NCBI GenBank assembly: GCA_023387555.1
Contig: JAEWHY010000177.1
Location: 1-9,982, forward strand
Length of the DNA stretch: 9,982 bases
Direction: 5' to 3'
DNA from: Pseudomonadota bacterium
Lineage (GTDB): Bacteria > Pseudomonadota > Alphaproteobacteria > Rhizobiales > Xanthobacteraceae
Shown here: one piece after another, positions 1 to 6,906 of the stretch
Layout: each line of letters opens with the position of its first letter
Position numbering within the stretch: the first letter of the stretch is position 1
The notes under the pieces: model-generated
Told to the model about the DNA's origin: nothing
The model's database searches: none
The model's input: only the letters and a program-made list of their open reading frames with translations
Program-made: the position numbers and the translations under genes

Positions 1-55
1 GGATGCGCCAGCTCTCGCGCGGAGTCAGGGACAGGAGATATTGAAGTTTGGCCAT
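1..55 (-). CDS. Start of a further operon gene, truncated by the left edge; function unknown
   Basis: Reading leftward on the minus strand, an ATG at 55-53 opens a frame of 18 complete codons, with no stop before the window ends. The peptide begins MAKLQYLLSLTPRESWRI. The ATG lies 7 nt after the TAG stop of the upstream glycosyltransferase gene, which matches the tight spacing elsewhere in this operon and is the main reason for the call. No clear Shine-Dalgarno sequence precedes it; the region just upstream is the AT-richer end of the glycosyltransferase gene. The fragment is too short to assign a family. It could be another polysaccharide gene or, less likely, a chance open stretch. Confidence 0.45.
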   Translation of the reverse strand, partial: MAKLQYLLSLTPRESWRI

Positions 56-62
56 CGGCTTT

Positions 63-1142
63 CTACAGGCTGGAAAACAGCTTCAGATATTGATCGGCAA
101 TGCGCGCGCTGGAGAAGCGGCTCGCATTCTCGGCCGCTGCCGCACTCAGCCTGCCGGCCAGCGCGCGGTCATCGAGGATGTCGGCCATCGCCTTGCTCAG
201 CGCCATTTCATCGCCGTCCGACACCAGCAGCCCATCGGCGCGATCGGTGATGATATCGCGTGGCCCATGCGGACAATCGAAGGCAATGACCGGCGCGCCG
301 GCCGCCATCGCCTCGATTATGACATGACCGAACCCTTCCCAGCGCGATGACAGCGCGAAAACGTCGGCGTGGGCGAGCCAGTGTACGGGCTGACGCACGA
401 AGCCGGGCATGAGCAGGTTGACGCCGAGCGCGCGCGCCTGAGCCGCGAGCGCCTCGCGGTCCGGCCCCTCCCCGACAAGAACCAGCCGCACCTCCGGTCG
501 CTGCAATTGCGCCACCGCGCGGATCAGCCGGTCGAAACCCTTCTGCCGGATCAGGCGGCCGACGCCCATGATCCAGCGGCCCTCCTTGGATGGCGATGTT
601 GGCGGGGCTTGCCGCGCCTCCGCGGCCAGCGCCTCGAACTCGACCGGATTGTGGATCGTCACCACAGCGGTGTGAGGCAGCGTATAATCGGTGATCAATT
701 CCTGCCGCACGCCTTCGGACAGCGCCACGACCGCGTCGGCACGCGGATACGCAAAGCGGGTCAGCCGTTGGCGCAGCATGCCGATATCCCCGCGGGCGCG
801 GTGGCTATTGGTCTCCCGCACCACGAGTTTCGGCCGCGGCCGCCCCGCAAGCGCACGAGCGGCAACCGCGACGATGTTCGCGTCGAGCACGGACGACAGG
901 ATCACATCGGGCCGTTCCGCGCGGATCAGGCGCGCCAGCGGAAACAGCGCATTGCGCAATTGCCCCCGCCCAACTGCCAGGGTACGAACCTGCGGATCAA
1001 TCCAGCTGCGGGCCGGACCGTCCGGCTGGGCAGCGGCAAGGATCACGTCATGGCCGGCCCGCTGGAAGGACGCGGCCAGATTGATCAACGTGCGCTGCGC
1101 GCCGCCGCCACCGAGATCCGGCAGGAAACACAGAATTCGCAT
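63..1142 (-). CDS. GT4 family glycosyltransferase (GT-B fold)
   Basis: Predicted retaining glycosyltransferase of CAZy family GT4. It would transfer a sugar from a nucleotide donor to a growing, probably lipid-linked, glycan at the cytoplasmic membrane face. The protein is 359 aa, a normal length. The N-terminal half holds a glycine-rich loop (GGGGAQRT, residues 11-18) typical of GT4 acceptor domains. The C-terminal half has the donor-site pattern GVGRLIRQKGFD (193-204), where R196 and K201 are the usual diphosphate-contacting basic residues. It also has GEGPDRE (224-230) and an intact EX7E motif (E269 and E277) followed by AMAAGAPVIA. A proline/serine-rich linker around residues 180-188 joins the two domains. 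There is no signal peptide or membrane span. It starts at ATG 1142, 6 nt after the acetyltransferase stop, with only a weak Shine-Dalgarno; the stop is TAG. The fold and class are secure, but donor, acceptor and linkage cannot be read from sequence. Its place directly after the diacetamido-uronate cassette makes it a candidate for using that sugar (inference). Confidence 0.93.
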   Translation of the reverse strand: MRILCFLPDLGGGGAQRTLINLAASFQRAGHDVILAAAQPDGPARSWIDPQVRTLAVGRGQLRNALFPLARLIRAERPDVILSSVLDANIVAVAARALAGRPRPKLVVRETNSHRARGDIGMLRQRLTRFAYPRADAVVALSEGVRQELITDYTLPHTAVVTIHNPVEFEALAAEARQAPPTSPSKEGRWIMGVGRLIRQKGFDRLIRAVAQLQRPEVRLVLVGEGPDREALAAQARALGVNLLMPGFVRQPVHWLAHADVFALSSRWEGFGHVIIEAMAAGAPVIAFDCPHGPRDIITDRADGLLVSDGDEMALSKAMADILDDRALAGRLSAAAAENASRFSSARIADQYLKLFSSL

Positions 1143-1148
1143 ACCCGG

Positions 1149-1709
1149 TCAGGCGACCCGCACAAGGGCGCCGTCCGCGATCTGATATCGCTCACCGGTC
1201 GCCGGGCACACCAGATCGGCTTTGAGAATTTCACCGGCGGCGGAAACCCACCCGATCCGGCGCGCCGGATTGCCGGCCATTAGCGCGAAGGGCGGCACGT
1301 CTTTCGTCACCACTGCGCCCGCACCGATCATCGCATAATCGGCGATCGCATTGCCACAGACGATGGTGGCATTGGCGCCGATGGTGACGCCGCGAGCAAT
1401 CCGCGTCGCTTCGAAGGCGTCCTTGCGCGAAACATGCGCACGCGGGTTGCGCACATTCGTAAAAACCGCATTGGGGCCGATGAACACGTCATCGGCGATC
1501 TCCAGCCCGTCATAGAGGCAGACATTGTCCTTGATGGTGACGCGATCGCCGATCCAGACGCCGCCCTCGACAAAGACGTTATGTGCGAGCTTGCAATCGC
1601 GCCCAATCCGCGCGCCCTTCAGCACGATACAATGCTGCCAGAGCCGCGTGCCGGCGCCGATCACGGCGTCCGGCGAAATGTCCGCACTCGGATGGGCGGT
1701 GAAACTCAT
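1149..1709 (-). CDS. wlbB: WlbB/WbpD-type UDP-2-acetamido-3-amino-glucuronate N-acetyltransferase
   Basis: Predicted acetyl-CoA-dependent enzyme that acetylates the 3-amino group of UDP-2-acetamido-3-amino-2,3-dideoxy-glucuronate, giving UDP-2,3-diacetamido-2,3-dideoxy-glucuronic acid. The 186-aa protein is mostly left-handed beta-helix hexapeptide repeats (about residues 7-135, for example IGRDCK, IGDRVT, IGPNAV, IGANAT, IGAGAV). Family hallmarks are FTNVRNPRA (83-91), the TIGANATIVCG turn (109-119) and VVTKDVPPFALMAGNPARRIGW (133-154), the CoA-side end of the helix. A short C-terminal tail (155-186, with CPATGERY) is typical of the WbpD/WlbB group. ATG 1709 overlaps the aminotransferase stop by 4 nt (ATGA) and has GAGG 9 nt upstream. 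Placement right after the matching dehydrogenase and aminotransferase supports the substrate. The main alternative is a QdtC-like acetyltransferase for a 3-amino-6-deoxyhexose, less likely because the companion dehydrogenase is WlbA-like. The fold is certain; the substrate is a well-supported inference. Confidence 0.88.
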   Translation of the reverse strand: MSFTAHPSADISPDAVIGAGTRLWQHCIVLKGARIGRDCKLAHNVFVEGGVWIGDRVTIKDNVCLYDGLEIADDVFIGPNAVFTNVRNPRAHVSRKDAFEATRIARGVTIGANATIVCGNAIADYAMIGAGAVVTKDVPPFALMAGNPARRIGWVSAAGEILKADLVCPATGERYQIADGALVRVA

Positions 1710-2857
1710 GCGTTCACGGCCTCGATCAGCGCTGACGCGACGCGTTCGACCTGAGCCCGCGTGATCTCGGGGTAGATCGGCAACGACAGCACCCTTTTAG
1801 CGACGCGGCTTGTAATCGGAACATCTTCCGGCTCCAGGCCGAAATGGCGGAAGGCCGGCTGCTCATGCACCGGCACCGGATAATGCACACCGGCGCCGAT
1901 ACCCATCGCATTGAGAGTTTCGCGCACGCGGTCGCGATCGTCGATCTGCACCACATAGAGATGAAAGACCGGTGTCGCGCGCGGGTCGGTGACCGGCCGG
2001 ACAATGCCGTTCTGGCCCGAAAGTAATTCGTCATACCAGGACGCAACGGTGCGTCGCGCCTCGTTCCATTCATCGATATGGCCTAGCTTGACCCGCAGGA
2101 TTGCGGCCTGAAGCGTATCGAGACGCGAACTGACTCCCTGATGGTCATGAAGATATTTTTCAGCCCGCCCGTGATTGGCGCGCCTGTTGATGCGATCGAT
2201 CAGCTCCGCATCCCGCGCATAGACCGCGCCTGCATCACCCCAGGCCCCGAGATTCTTGCCCGGAAAGAAGCTGAAACAGGCGGCATCGCCGAGTTCTCCG
2301 ACGCCCACACCGGCGAACCTTGCGCCATGCGCCTGGGCTGCATCCTCGATCACCTTGAGGCCGTGCCGGTCCGCGATCGCACGGATCGCCGGCATGTCGA
2401 CCATCTGCCCGTAGAGATGCACGGGCATGATCGCGCGTGTCGTAGGCGTAATGGCACGCTCGATCGCCGCAGGCGAGGTCAGGCAGGTGCCCTCGTCGAT
2501 ATCGCAGAAGACCGGACGATAGCCCGCGTTGGCGATCGATTCGGCCGTCGCGATGAAGGTGTGGCTCGTGGTGATGATTTCGCCGCTTCCATCGCCTTCA
2601 CCGAGAAGCTCGACGACCGCGAGTTCAAGCGCATCGGTGCCATTGCCGACAAGAGCGACATGACCGTCACCGCACCACGCAGCGAACTCGCGCGCGAAGG
2701 CATCATGCACGGCACCGCCGATGAACCCGGCCTGCGACGCCACATGCTGCACGGCGGCGTCGAGCTCCGTGCGGTACCGCACATATTGCGCCTTCAGATC
2801 GACCAGCGGGATGGGGTCCGCCGCCATCACTTGCGGGGCCTTAGCCGATACCGTCAT
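1706..2857 (-). CDS. wlbC: WlbC/WbpE-type sugar aminotransferase (DegT/DnrJ/EryC1 family)
   Basis: Predicted PLP-dependent aminotransferase that moves an amino group from glutamate to C3 of UDP-2-acetamido-3-keto-2,3-dideoxy-glucuronate. The 383-aa protein carries the full DegT/DnrJ/EryC1 set. PIPLVDLKAQY (15-25) opens the fold, and GNGTDALELA (71-80) is the phosphate-binding loop. HLYGQMVDM (147-155) follows. EDAAQAHGA (171-179) has D172 for the PLP ring nitrogen and Q175. SFFPGKNLGAWGDAG (196-210) has K201 as the internal aldimine lysine. SSRLDTLQAA (243-252) and GVHYPVPVHEQPAF (323-336) follow and help shape the substrate site. ATG 2857 overlaps the dehydrogenase stop by 4 nt (ATGA) and has a GGGACGGA-like Shine-Dalgarno, which favours it over the internal Met11. 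The family is certain; C3 specificity is inferred from its WlbA-type and WlbB-type neighbours. In WbpB/WbpE-type systems the 2-oxoglutarate made here re-oxidises the NADH of the preceding dehydrogenase, so the two steps are redox-coupled. Confidence 0.92.
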   Translation of the reverse strand: MTVSAKAPQVMAADPIPLVDLKAQYVRYRTELDAAVQHVASQAGFIGGAVHDAFAREFAAWCGDGHVALVGNGTDALELAVVELLGEGDGSGEIITTSHTFIATAESIANAGYRPVFCDIDEGTCLTSPAAIERAITPTTRAIMPVHLYGQMVDMPAIRAIADRHGLKVIEDAAQAHGARFAGVGVGELGDAACFSFFPGKNLGAWGDAGAVYARDAELIDRINRRANHGRAEKYLHDHQGVSSRLDTLQAAILRVKLGHIDEWNEARRTVASWYDELLSGQNGIVRPVTDPRATPVFHLYVVQIDDRDRVRETLNAMGIGAGVHYPVPVHEQPAFRHFGLEPEDVPITSRVAKRVLSLPIYPEITRAQVERVASALIEAVNA

Positions 2858-3933
2858 GCTTTCCGTCCCAACTGGCTTCGCGGCCTGCCGTAGCCGAGCT
2901 TGACGACTTCGCCGCTCGCCATCGCCTCGTAGATCGCGATCACCAGTTCAAGCGAGCGGCGCCCTTCCAGGCCGTCGACGAGCGACGGTGCCCCGTTCAG
3001 CACGGCGTCCACGACATGCTGGAGATAAGCGATATGGCCGAAGCCGTAAACGTTCGGCGGATTCTCGTTGAACTTCGCCAGCACTTCGTCGTCGCCCGGC
3101 AGCGGGGTCTCGAACTTCCAGTCGGTCAGCTTGTTGGCCGCGAAGCCGCCGATCACAACCGAGCCGTTCTCGCCGAGGATCGACAGCGAGCCTTCGAGAT
3201 CGACGGGACGCGTTGCGGTGGTCGCCTCGATCACGCCGATCGCCCCGCTCGCGAAGGTCACGACAGCGACGCCGGTGTCTTCCACCTCGACGTTCTTCGC
3301 CAGCGCGGTCCGCCCGGTGGCATAGACCGTCACGGGCTGGCCGAGACACCATTGCACGAGATCGACGTGATGGCTGGCCTGGTTCGCAAATACGCCCCCG
3401 TCATACGCCCAGGTGCCACGCCAGGAGTCCTGATCGTAGTAGCTCTGCCTGCGGCACCAGCGTACCCGGGTCGTACCCATCACGATCTTGCCGAACCGGC
3501 CGCTCTCGAGCGCCTCACGCAGCTTCCGGACCGGCAGGTTGTAACGATTTTGCTTGACGATGAAGAGCTTGATTCCGGCGCGATCGCAGGCCTCAATCAT
3601 CCGGTCGGCATCTTCCAATGTCAGCGCCATCGGCTTCTCGACCACGAGATGCTTGCCATATGCCGCGATATCGATGGCGTGCTCGGCATGCTTGCCGCTC
3701 TCGGTCAGGATGCAGACCACGTCAATCTCGGCGCGGCACTGCTCCATCATCGTGCGGTAATCCGTGAAAGCCGGAACACCATGGCGCGCCGCCAGCTTGT
3801 CGGCCCGCACGGCTTGCGCATCGCAGACCGCGACCAGCCGCGCGTTACGCAGTTGATCGTTCGCAAAAATATCCGAATAGCGCTGCGCAATCCGGCCACA
3901 GCCCAATAGAGCAAAACCCAACGTGTCTTTCAT
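2854..3933 (-). CDS. wlbA: WlbA-type UDP-GlcNAc-uronate 3-dehydrogenase (Gfo/Idh/MocA family)
   Basis: Predicted NAD-dependent oxidoreductase that converts UDP-2-acetamido-2-deoxy-glucuronate to its 3-keto form, the first step of this cassette. The 359-aa protein has an N-terminal Rossmann domain with GCGRIA (11-16) and the EKP motif (99-101), where K100 is the catalytic lysine of the family. FIVKQNRYN (124-132) and YYDQDSWRGTWAYDGG (165-180) match what I recall of Bordetella WlbA. NQASHHVDL (184-192) supplies the active-site His, probably H188. VEVEDTG (215-221), LEGSLSILGENG (246-257), VYGFGH (295-300) and DGLEGRRSLELVIAIYEA (320-337) complete the resemblance. ATG 3933 is chosen because it overlaps the upstream stop by 4 nt (ATGA) and places the Rossmann motif at the usual distance. 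The frame stays open to 4116, but that 61-residue extension is Arg/Cys-rich and lies inside the glycosyltransferase gene. It resembles the WlbA subgroup more than Pseudomonas WbpB. Similarity is judged from memory, not from an alignment. Confidence 0.9.
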   Translation of the reverse strand: MKDTLGFALLGCGRIAQRYSDIFANDQLRNARLVAVCDAQAVRADKLAARHGVPAFTDYRTMMEQCRAEIDVVCILTESGKHAEHAIDIAAYGKHLVVEKPMALTLEDADRMIEACDRAGIKLFIVKQNRYNLPVRKLREALESGRFGKIVMGTTRVRWCRRQSYYDQDSWRGTWAYDGGVFANQASHHVDLVQWCLGQPVTVYATGRTALAKNVEVEDTGVAVVTFASGAIGVIEATTATRPVDLEGSLSILGENGSVVIGGFAANKLTDWKFETPLPGDDEVLAKFNENPPNVYGFGHIAYLQHVVDAVLNGAPSLVDGLEGRRSLELVIAIYEAMASGEVVKLGYGRPRSQLGRKA

Positions 3934-5201
3934 CGATTTCCGGCTCGGTTCACTTCGGCGCGTAAAGCAGCGGATGGCCCGCGGGCTGTTACAGATTTGA
4001 GGAGTGCAATATCGCTTCCGACGACGTCCGACCAAGGCCGAATGAGTTGTTGCGCCAGCGCCCGCGTCTGCGCGCGCCGTCGCGCAATCTCGTCCGGCGA
4101 CCGGACAAGGCGGCACAGCGCGTCCGCAAGCGATTGCGGCAGCGCATCGCGCTCGTAGCGTTCGGCGACATTGTCCGGGATCAGCCGATCGGTGACGGTG
4201 TCGAGCGGGAGCGAGGGATCCGATGTCGGCAAGACGAGGCAGGCGCCCGCCGCGAGGGCCTCGAGATTGGCGTTGGACAGGTTGCCGTACATGTTGGTGG
4301 AGACATAGACGTCCGCAGCGTTCAGATAAAGATTGACCAGCGCGTGCGGCTGCGCGCCGGCAAAGCGGATGCGCTCTGACACTCCGGCAGCCTTCACACG
4401 CGCTTCCATCTGCCCGCGCAACGGCCCGTCGCCCACAACCACGACATCGGCGCCGCTGGGCATCGCCCGCAGCATCCGGATCGCCGCCTCGATGAATTCC
4501 AGCGCTCCTTTATAAGCCTCGAGACGCCCGAGGAACATCACCACCGGGCGTGCGCCGAGCTCTGACCGATCGCGGAATTCGCGTACCAGATGCTCCGGAA
4601 TCGCCTCAGCGTCGCAGCCATTCAGGCGGACCGTCCAGGGAGTATCGGCTCGCACAAGCTTCGGAATGAGTGCAGCCGGATCGCTGCCGTCCTCGGTGCA
4701 CACCACATGCGCAAACGGGGATTGCATCTGCCAGCGGAAGAACGGCGCCTTGCTGGCCGCAATATCGCGGTGATGCGACTGAACGCCCATGAGCCGCAAA
4801 ACGACACGATAACCGGCGCGCGCCAGCAGAGCCGCGGGCATGATGTTGGTGTAATTGGCATAGACCACGTCCGGCTTGAAACGCGCCGCAGCCCTCAGCA
4901 TATGCGCCGCATGTGCGGCTTCGTTCCAGGCCACATTCCCGCGCCTCGCCCTCTTTCCGAAGGGCTGGGCAAAAGGCAGGATGACAGTGTCACCGATCAC
5001 CGGAACGTTCGATCGCGTCACGCGCGTGAAACGCGGATCGGGCTCCTTGGCGCAGAACATCGTAAGCAGATCGACCTCGCGATCGGCGGCGAGCCCCTCT
5101 ATCAGACGATAGATGGCCGGCACGCCCCCCGGCTCCCATTGCCCCTTCGCGAGCCCGGCCTTGAGACCGGCAAACAGCCGCGCCAGGAAAAGTACGCGCA
5201 C
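3930..5201 (-). CDS. GT4-like glycosyltransferase with variant EX7E motif
   Basis: Predicted cytoplasmic GT-B glycosyltransferase of the GT4 type, 423 aa. The N-terminal domain starts RVLFLARLFAGLKAG (2-16) and includes EPGGVPAIYRLIEGLA (23-38). Next come VVYANYTNIMP (112-122) and VRLNGCD (191-197), the domain-hinge 'NG' region. The C-terminal Rossmann domain has FLGRLEAYKGALEFIEA (223-239), where R226 and K231 are the usual donor-phosphate contacts, then VVVVGDGPLRGQM (253-265). In place of a full EX7E motif it has YGNLSNANLEALAAG (305-319): the second Glu (E314) is kept but the first position is Gly (G306). The GNLSN form is, to my knowledge, a recurring variant in GT4-like enzymes rather than damage. 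The start is GTG 5201, 4 nt after the preceding TGA, with GAGGG about 8-9 nt upstream; no better ATG is nearby. The stop overlaps the wlbA start. Donor and linkage are unknown. Confidence 0.9.
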   Translation of the reverse strand: MRVLFLARLFAGLKAGLAKGQWEPGGVPAIYRLIEGLAADREVDLLTMFCAKEPDPRFTRVTRSNVPVIGDTVILPFAQPFGKRARRGNVAWNEAAHAAHMLRAAARFKPDVVYANYTNIMPAALLARAGYRVVLRLMGVQSHHRDIAASKAPFFRWQMQSPFAHVVCTEDGSDPAALIPKLVRADTPWTVRLNGCDAEAIPEHLVREFRDRSELGARPVVMFLGRLEAYKGALEFIEAAIRMLRAMPSGADVVVVGDGPLRGQMEARVKAAGVSERIRFAGAQPHALVNLYLNAADVYVSTNMYGNLSNANLEALAAGACLVLPTSDPSLPLDTVTDRLIPDNVAERYERDALPQSLADALCRLVRSPDEIARRRAQTRALAQQLIRPWSDVVGSDIALLKSVTARGPSAALRAEVNRAGNR

Positions 5202-5216
5202 GACGTCAGCCCTCTG
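5189..5216 (-). promoter_or_regulatory. Ribosome binding site supporting a GTG start for the 423-aa glycosyltransferase
   Basis: Read on the minus strand, the end of the upstream gene gives GAGGGCTGACGTC followed by GTG. The GAGGG lies about 8-9 nt before the GTG at 5201 and overlaps the last codons of the preceding gene, whose TGA is inside the spacer. This decides the start: the next codons encode RVLFLARLF, a typical GT-B first strand, and no in-frame ATG lies close by. With only 4 nt between stop and start, translation is probably coupled by re-initiation (inference). Confidence 0.6.
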
Positions 5217-6906
5217 CCGTCAGGGTGTCGAGAGCAATGCCATGGCGCTCGAGGTAGAGTTCGGCAAGCCACGCGATATGATGGCGCGCACCCCGGGTAT
5301 CGCGCCGGACGCGGGAATAGGGCACGCAGGCCGACGTGCAGGTCGGGTCCAACCAGTACTGGAAGAAGCGCCTCTCGAAGCTGTGCCAGCGCTCGCGGCC
5401 GAACGGCGCGTGCAGCAGCTTGGCAGCGAGCCGGACCGGGACGATCGACAGCGGACGAATGGTTTTACGGTTCACCGGCAGGTCCTGCCATACGCCGCCC
5501 CAGTTCGCCCTCGTCAGCATGCGGGCGTACAGGCCCTGCCCGGCCTTTTCGGCCAGCGGCACGCCTTCCCAGAATTGCAGATAGTCGTTGTCCCACAACG
5601 GAAGCCGCCACTCGTGACCGAGGAATTCGTAGATACGCTGGCCGGTGATGACATAACGGCATTGCCGGTCCTGAAACTCAGAATATTCGTAAAGCCCGTG
5701 ATCCGCCTCCGGATCACCGAGCGCCCCGCCAACGCGCGCGATAGAATCGCGCAGGAGCTTCGTGACGCGCGCGTTGTTGCCCGGCGTCACCAGCGAACGC
5801 CATAGCGAGAAGTGCTTCTTCAGCAGCGCATCGATAATCCGCTGCCAGCGCGCCTCTTCGGTCAATCCTTCTGCGGGAAGCCACATGGATTCGGGGACGT
5901 GGTTGCCTGAAATGAAGTCGCCGGAATTGCCGTTGACGATAACGGCATCATCCGGGACGTAGCCGCTCGCCTTCAATTCCATCAGCGGCGCCATATCCTG
6001 CACGAACGGCAGCGAGCAACCGCTGTCGGCAAAATCGAGATAGCGCGAATAGTCTTCACTTTCGAAGAACCGCCGGTGCTTGCCGATGGTCGCCGGAACG
6101 AAAGTCCAGGGATAGCCGAGCCGTTCGGCAATCGCTTTACTCGCCTTCGCCTCGAAGTTGCCGGCGCGACCATAGGTAAAGCAGCGCACATTCTTGTAGC
6201 CGAGGTGCCGGGCGGCGCTTGCGATCAGCCGGGAGTCGCGCCCGGCGCTCAGCGGAATGACAAGCATCCGCCCCTGCAGCGTGCCGAGCATCCGCTCGAT
6301 GAGATGCAGGGTCAGATCCTTCAGCCGGGTCTCCAGCACTTCCGAAGACGCCGGCCGGACTTGCCACGGCCGGTAGATGTAATAGCGGTGGCGCGCGACC
6401 GAGCCGTTCTCGATAAAGGCCAGTTCGCCTGGCACCAGAAACGACATCCCTCGATAAAGTGCCGCATCGTCGATGGTGTAGCCGGCCATGCCGATGGCAA
6501 GCGCCGCATCGGGATCGATGTGCGCCACGCCGAGACCCGCGCGCTGCCGCAGTCTCTCGGGCAGGTCGTCGATTGACCAGACGCCATCGACCTGCGCCAG
6601 CGCCAGCGGAATACTGCGCACCCAGTCCACTGCGGCCAGCGCCCAACCGGGCCCCGCCGCGGCAATCGCGAAATGGCCGATCGCGGACGCCAGGAAATCG
6701 GCGATCGCCTTCGCGGATGGACGCTCCTGCGCAAACCGCGCAGCCAGTGCGGCGGCATCGAGACCCTCGATCCAGCCCTTGAACCACACGGTGACGGCGC
6801 CATGCGACACCCGTCGCCATCCGTATTCTTCGCGGATATCGATCGCGCATGCGGTCGCCGGCGGCGTTGCATCGGGATAGGATGTGGCCTGCGCCGTCTT
6901 GGTCAT
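5206..6906 (-). CDS. Asparagine-synthetase-like protein without the glutaminase Cys (putative sugar amidotransferase partner)
   Basis: Predicted ATP-dependent ligase related to the AsnB synthetase domain, 566 aa. The PP-loop LSAGRDSRL (219-227) is the ATP-pyrophosphatase signature, here a variant of the canonical SGGVDSS. VRCFTYG (240-246), EAKASKAIAERLGYPWTFV (252-270) and NGNSGDFISGNH (325-336) fit the same fold. The N-terminal 200 residues look like a degenerate class II glutaminase domain: GHFAIAAAG and VDWVRSIPLAL (about 77-103) recall the DxxGxxPLY strand of true AsnB. However, there is no Cys at position 2 and no HRGPD or NGEIYN motif, so glutamine hydrolysis is not expected. Ammonia may be free or come from a partner (inference). 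Two Cys sit close together near the C-terminus (C523, C527). ATG 6906 overlaps the upstream asnB-like stop by 4 nt (ATGA) and has GGAGG about 11 nt upstream; the frame stays open to 7008, but that part lies inside the upstream gene. Uronic acid amidation is suggested by context only. Confidence 0.82.
   Translation of the reverse strand: MTKTAQATSYPDATPPATACAIDIREEYGWRRVSHGAVTVWFKGWIEGLDAAALAARFAQERPSAKAIADFLASAIGHFAIAAAGPGWALAAVDWVRSIPLALAQVDGVWSIDDLPERLRQRAGLGVAHIDPDAALAIGMAGYTIDDAALYRGMSFLVPGELAFIENGSVARHRYYIYRPWQVRPASSEVLETRLKDLTLHLIERMLGTLQGRMLVIPLSAGRDSRLIASAARHLGYKNVRCFTYGRAGNFEAKASKAIAERLGYPWTFVPATIGKHRRFFESEDYSRYLDFADSGCSLPFVQDMAPLMELKASGYVPDDAVIVNGNSGDFISGNHVPESMWLPAEGLTEEARWQRIIDALLKKHFSLWRSLVTPGNNARVTKLLRDSIARVGGALGDPEADHGLYEYSEFQDRQCRYVITGQRIYEFLGHEWRLPLWDNDYLQFWEGVPLAEKAGQGLYARMLTRANWGGVWQDLPVNRKTIRPLSIVPVRLAAKLLHAPFGRERWHSFERRFFQYWLDPTCTSACVPYSRVRRDTRGARHHIAWLAELYLERHGIALDTLTAEG

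Noticed and set aside
56..62. Possible terminator after the left-hand glycosyltransferase
   Set aside because: There are only 7 nt before the next ATG, with no inverted repeat and no T-run on the minus strand.
575..605. Pro/Ser/Lys-rich stretch (PPTSPSKEGR) in the left-hand glycosyltransferase, considered as an in-frame repeat insertion
   Set aside because: It falls in the interdomain linker, where length and composition vary. No second copy was seen in the window, so a repeat origin cannot be supported.
831..842. GC-only palindrome CGGCCGCGGCCG as a possible hairpin or site
   Set aside because: It sits inside the GT4 coding region, encodes ordinary residues, has no T-run and is expected by chance in GC-rich DNA.
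369..1283. 304-codon plus-strand open frame, and the similar frames at 3016-3909 and 2141-2893
   Set aside because: Each is opposite a gene with secure family motifs and crosses or mirrors it; none shows a family signature. Long antisense frames are common in GC-rich DNA.
3934..4116. 61-residue N-terminal extension of the WlbA-type dehydrogenase
   Set aside because: It lies inside the upstream glycosyltransferase gene, is Arg/Cys-rich and unlike the family, while ATG 3933 gives a normal N-terminus and an ATGA overlap.
4590..5648. 352-codon plus-strand open frame
   Set aside because: Antisense to the GT4 gene and to the end of the asparagine-synthetase-like gene, both with clear motifs. The product is low-complexity and Arg-rich.
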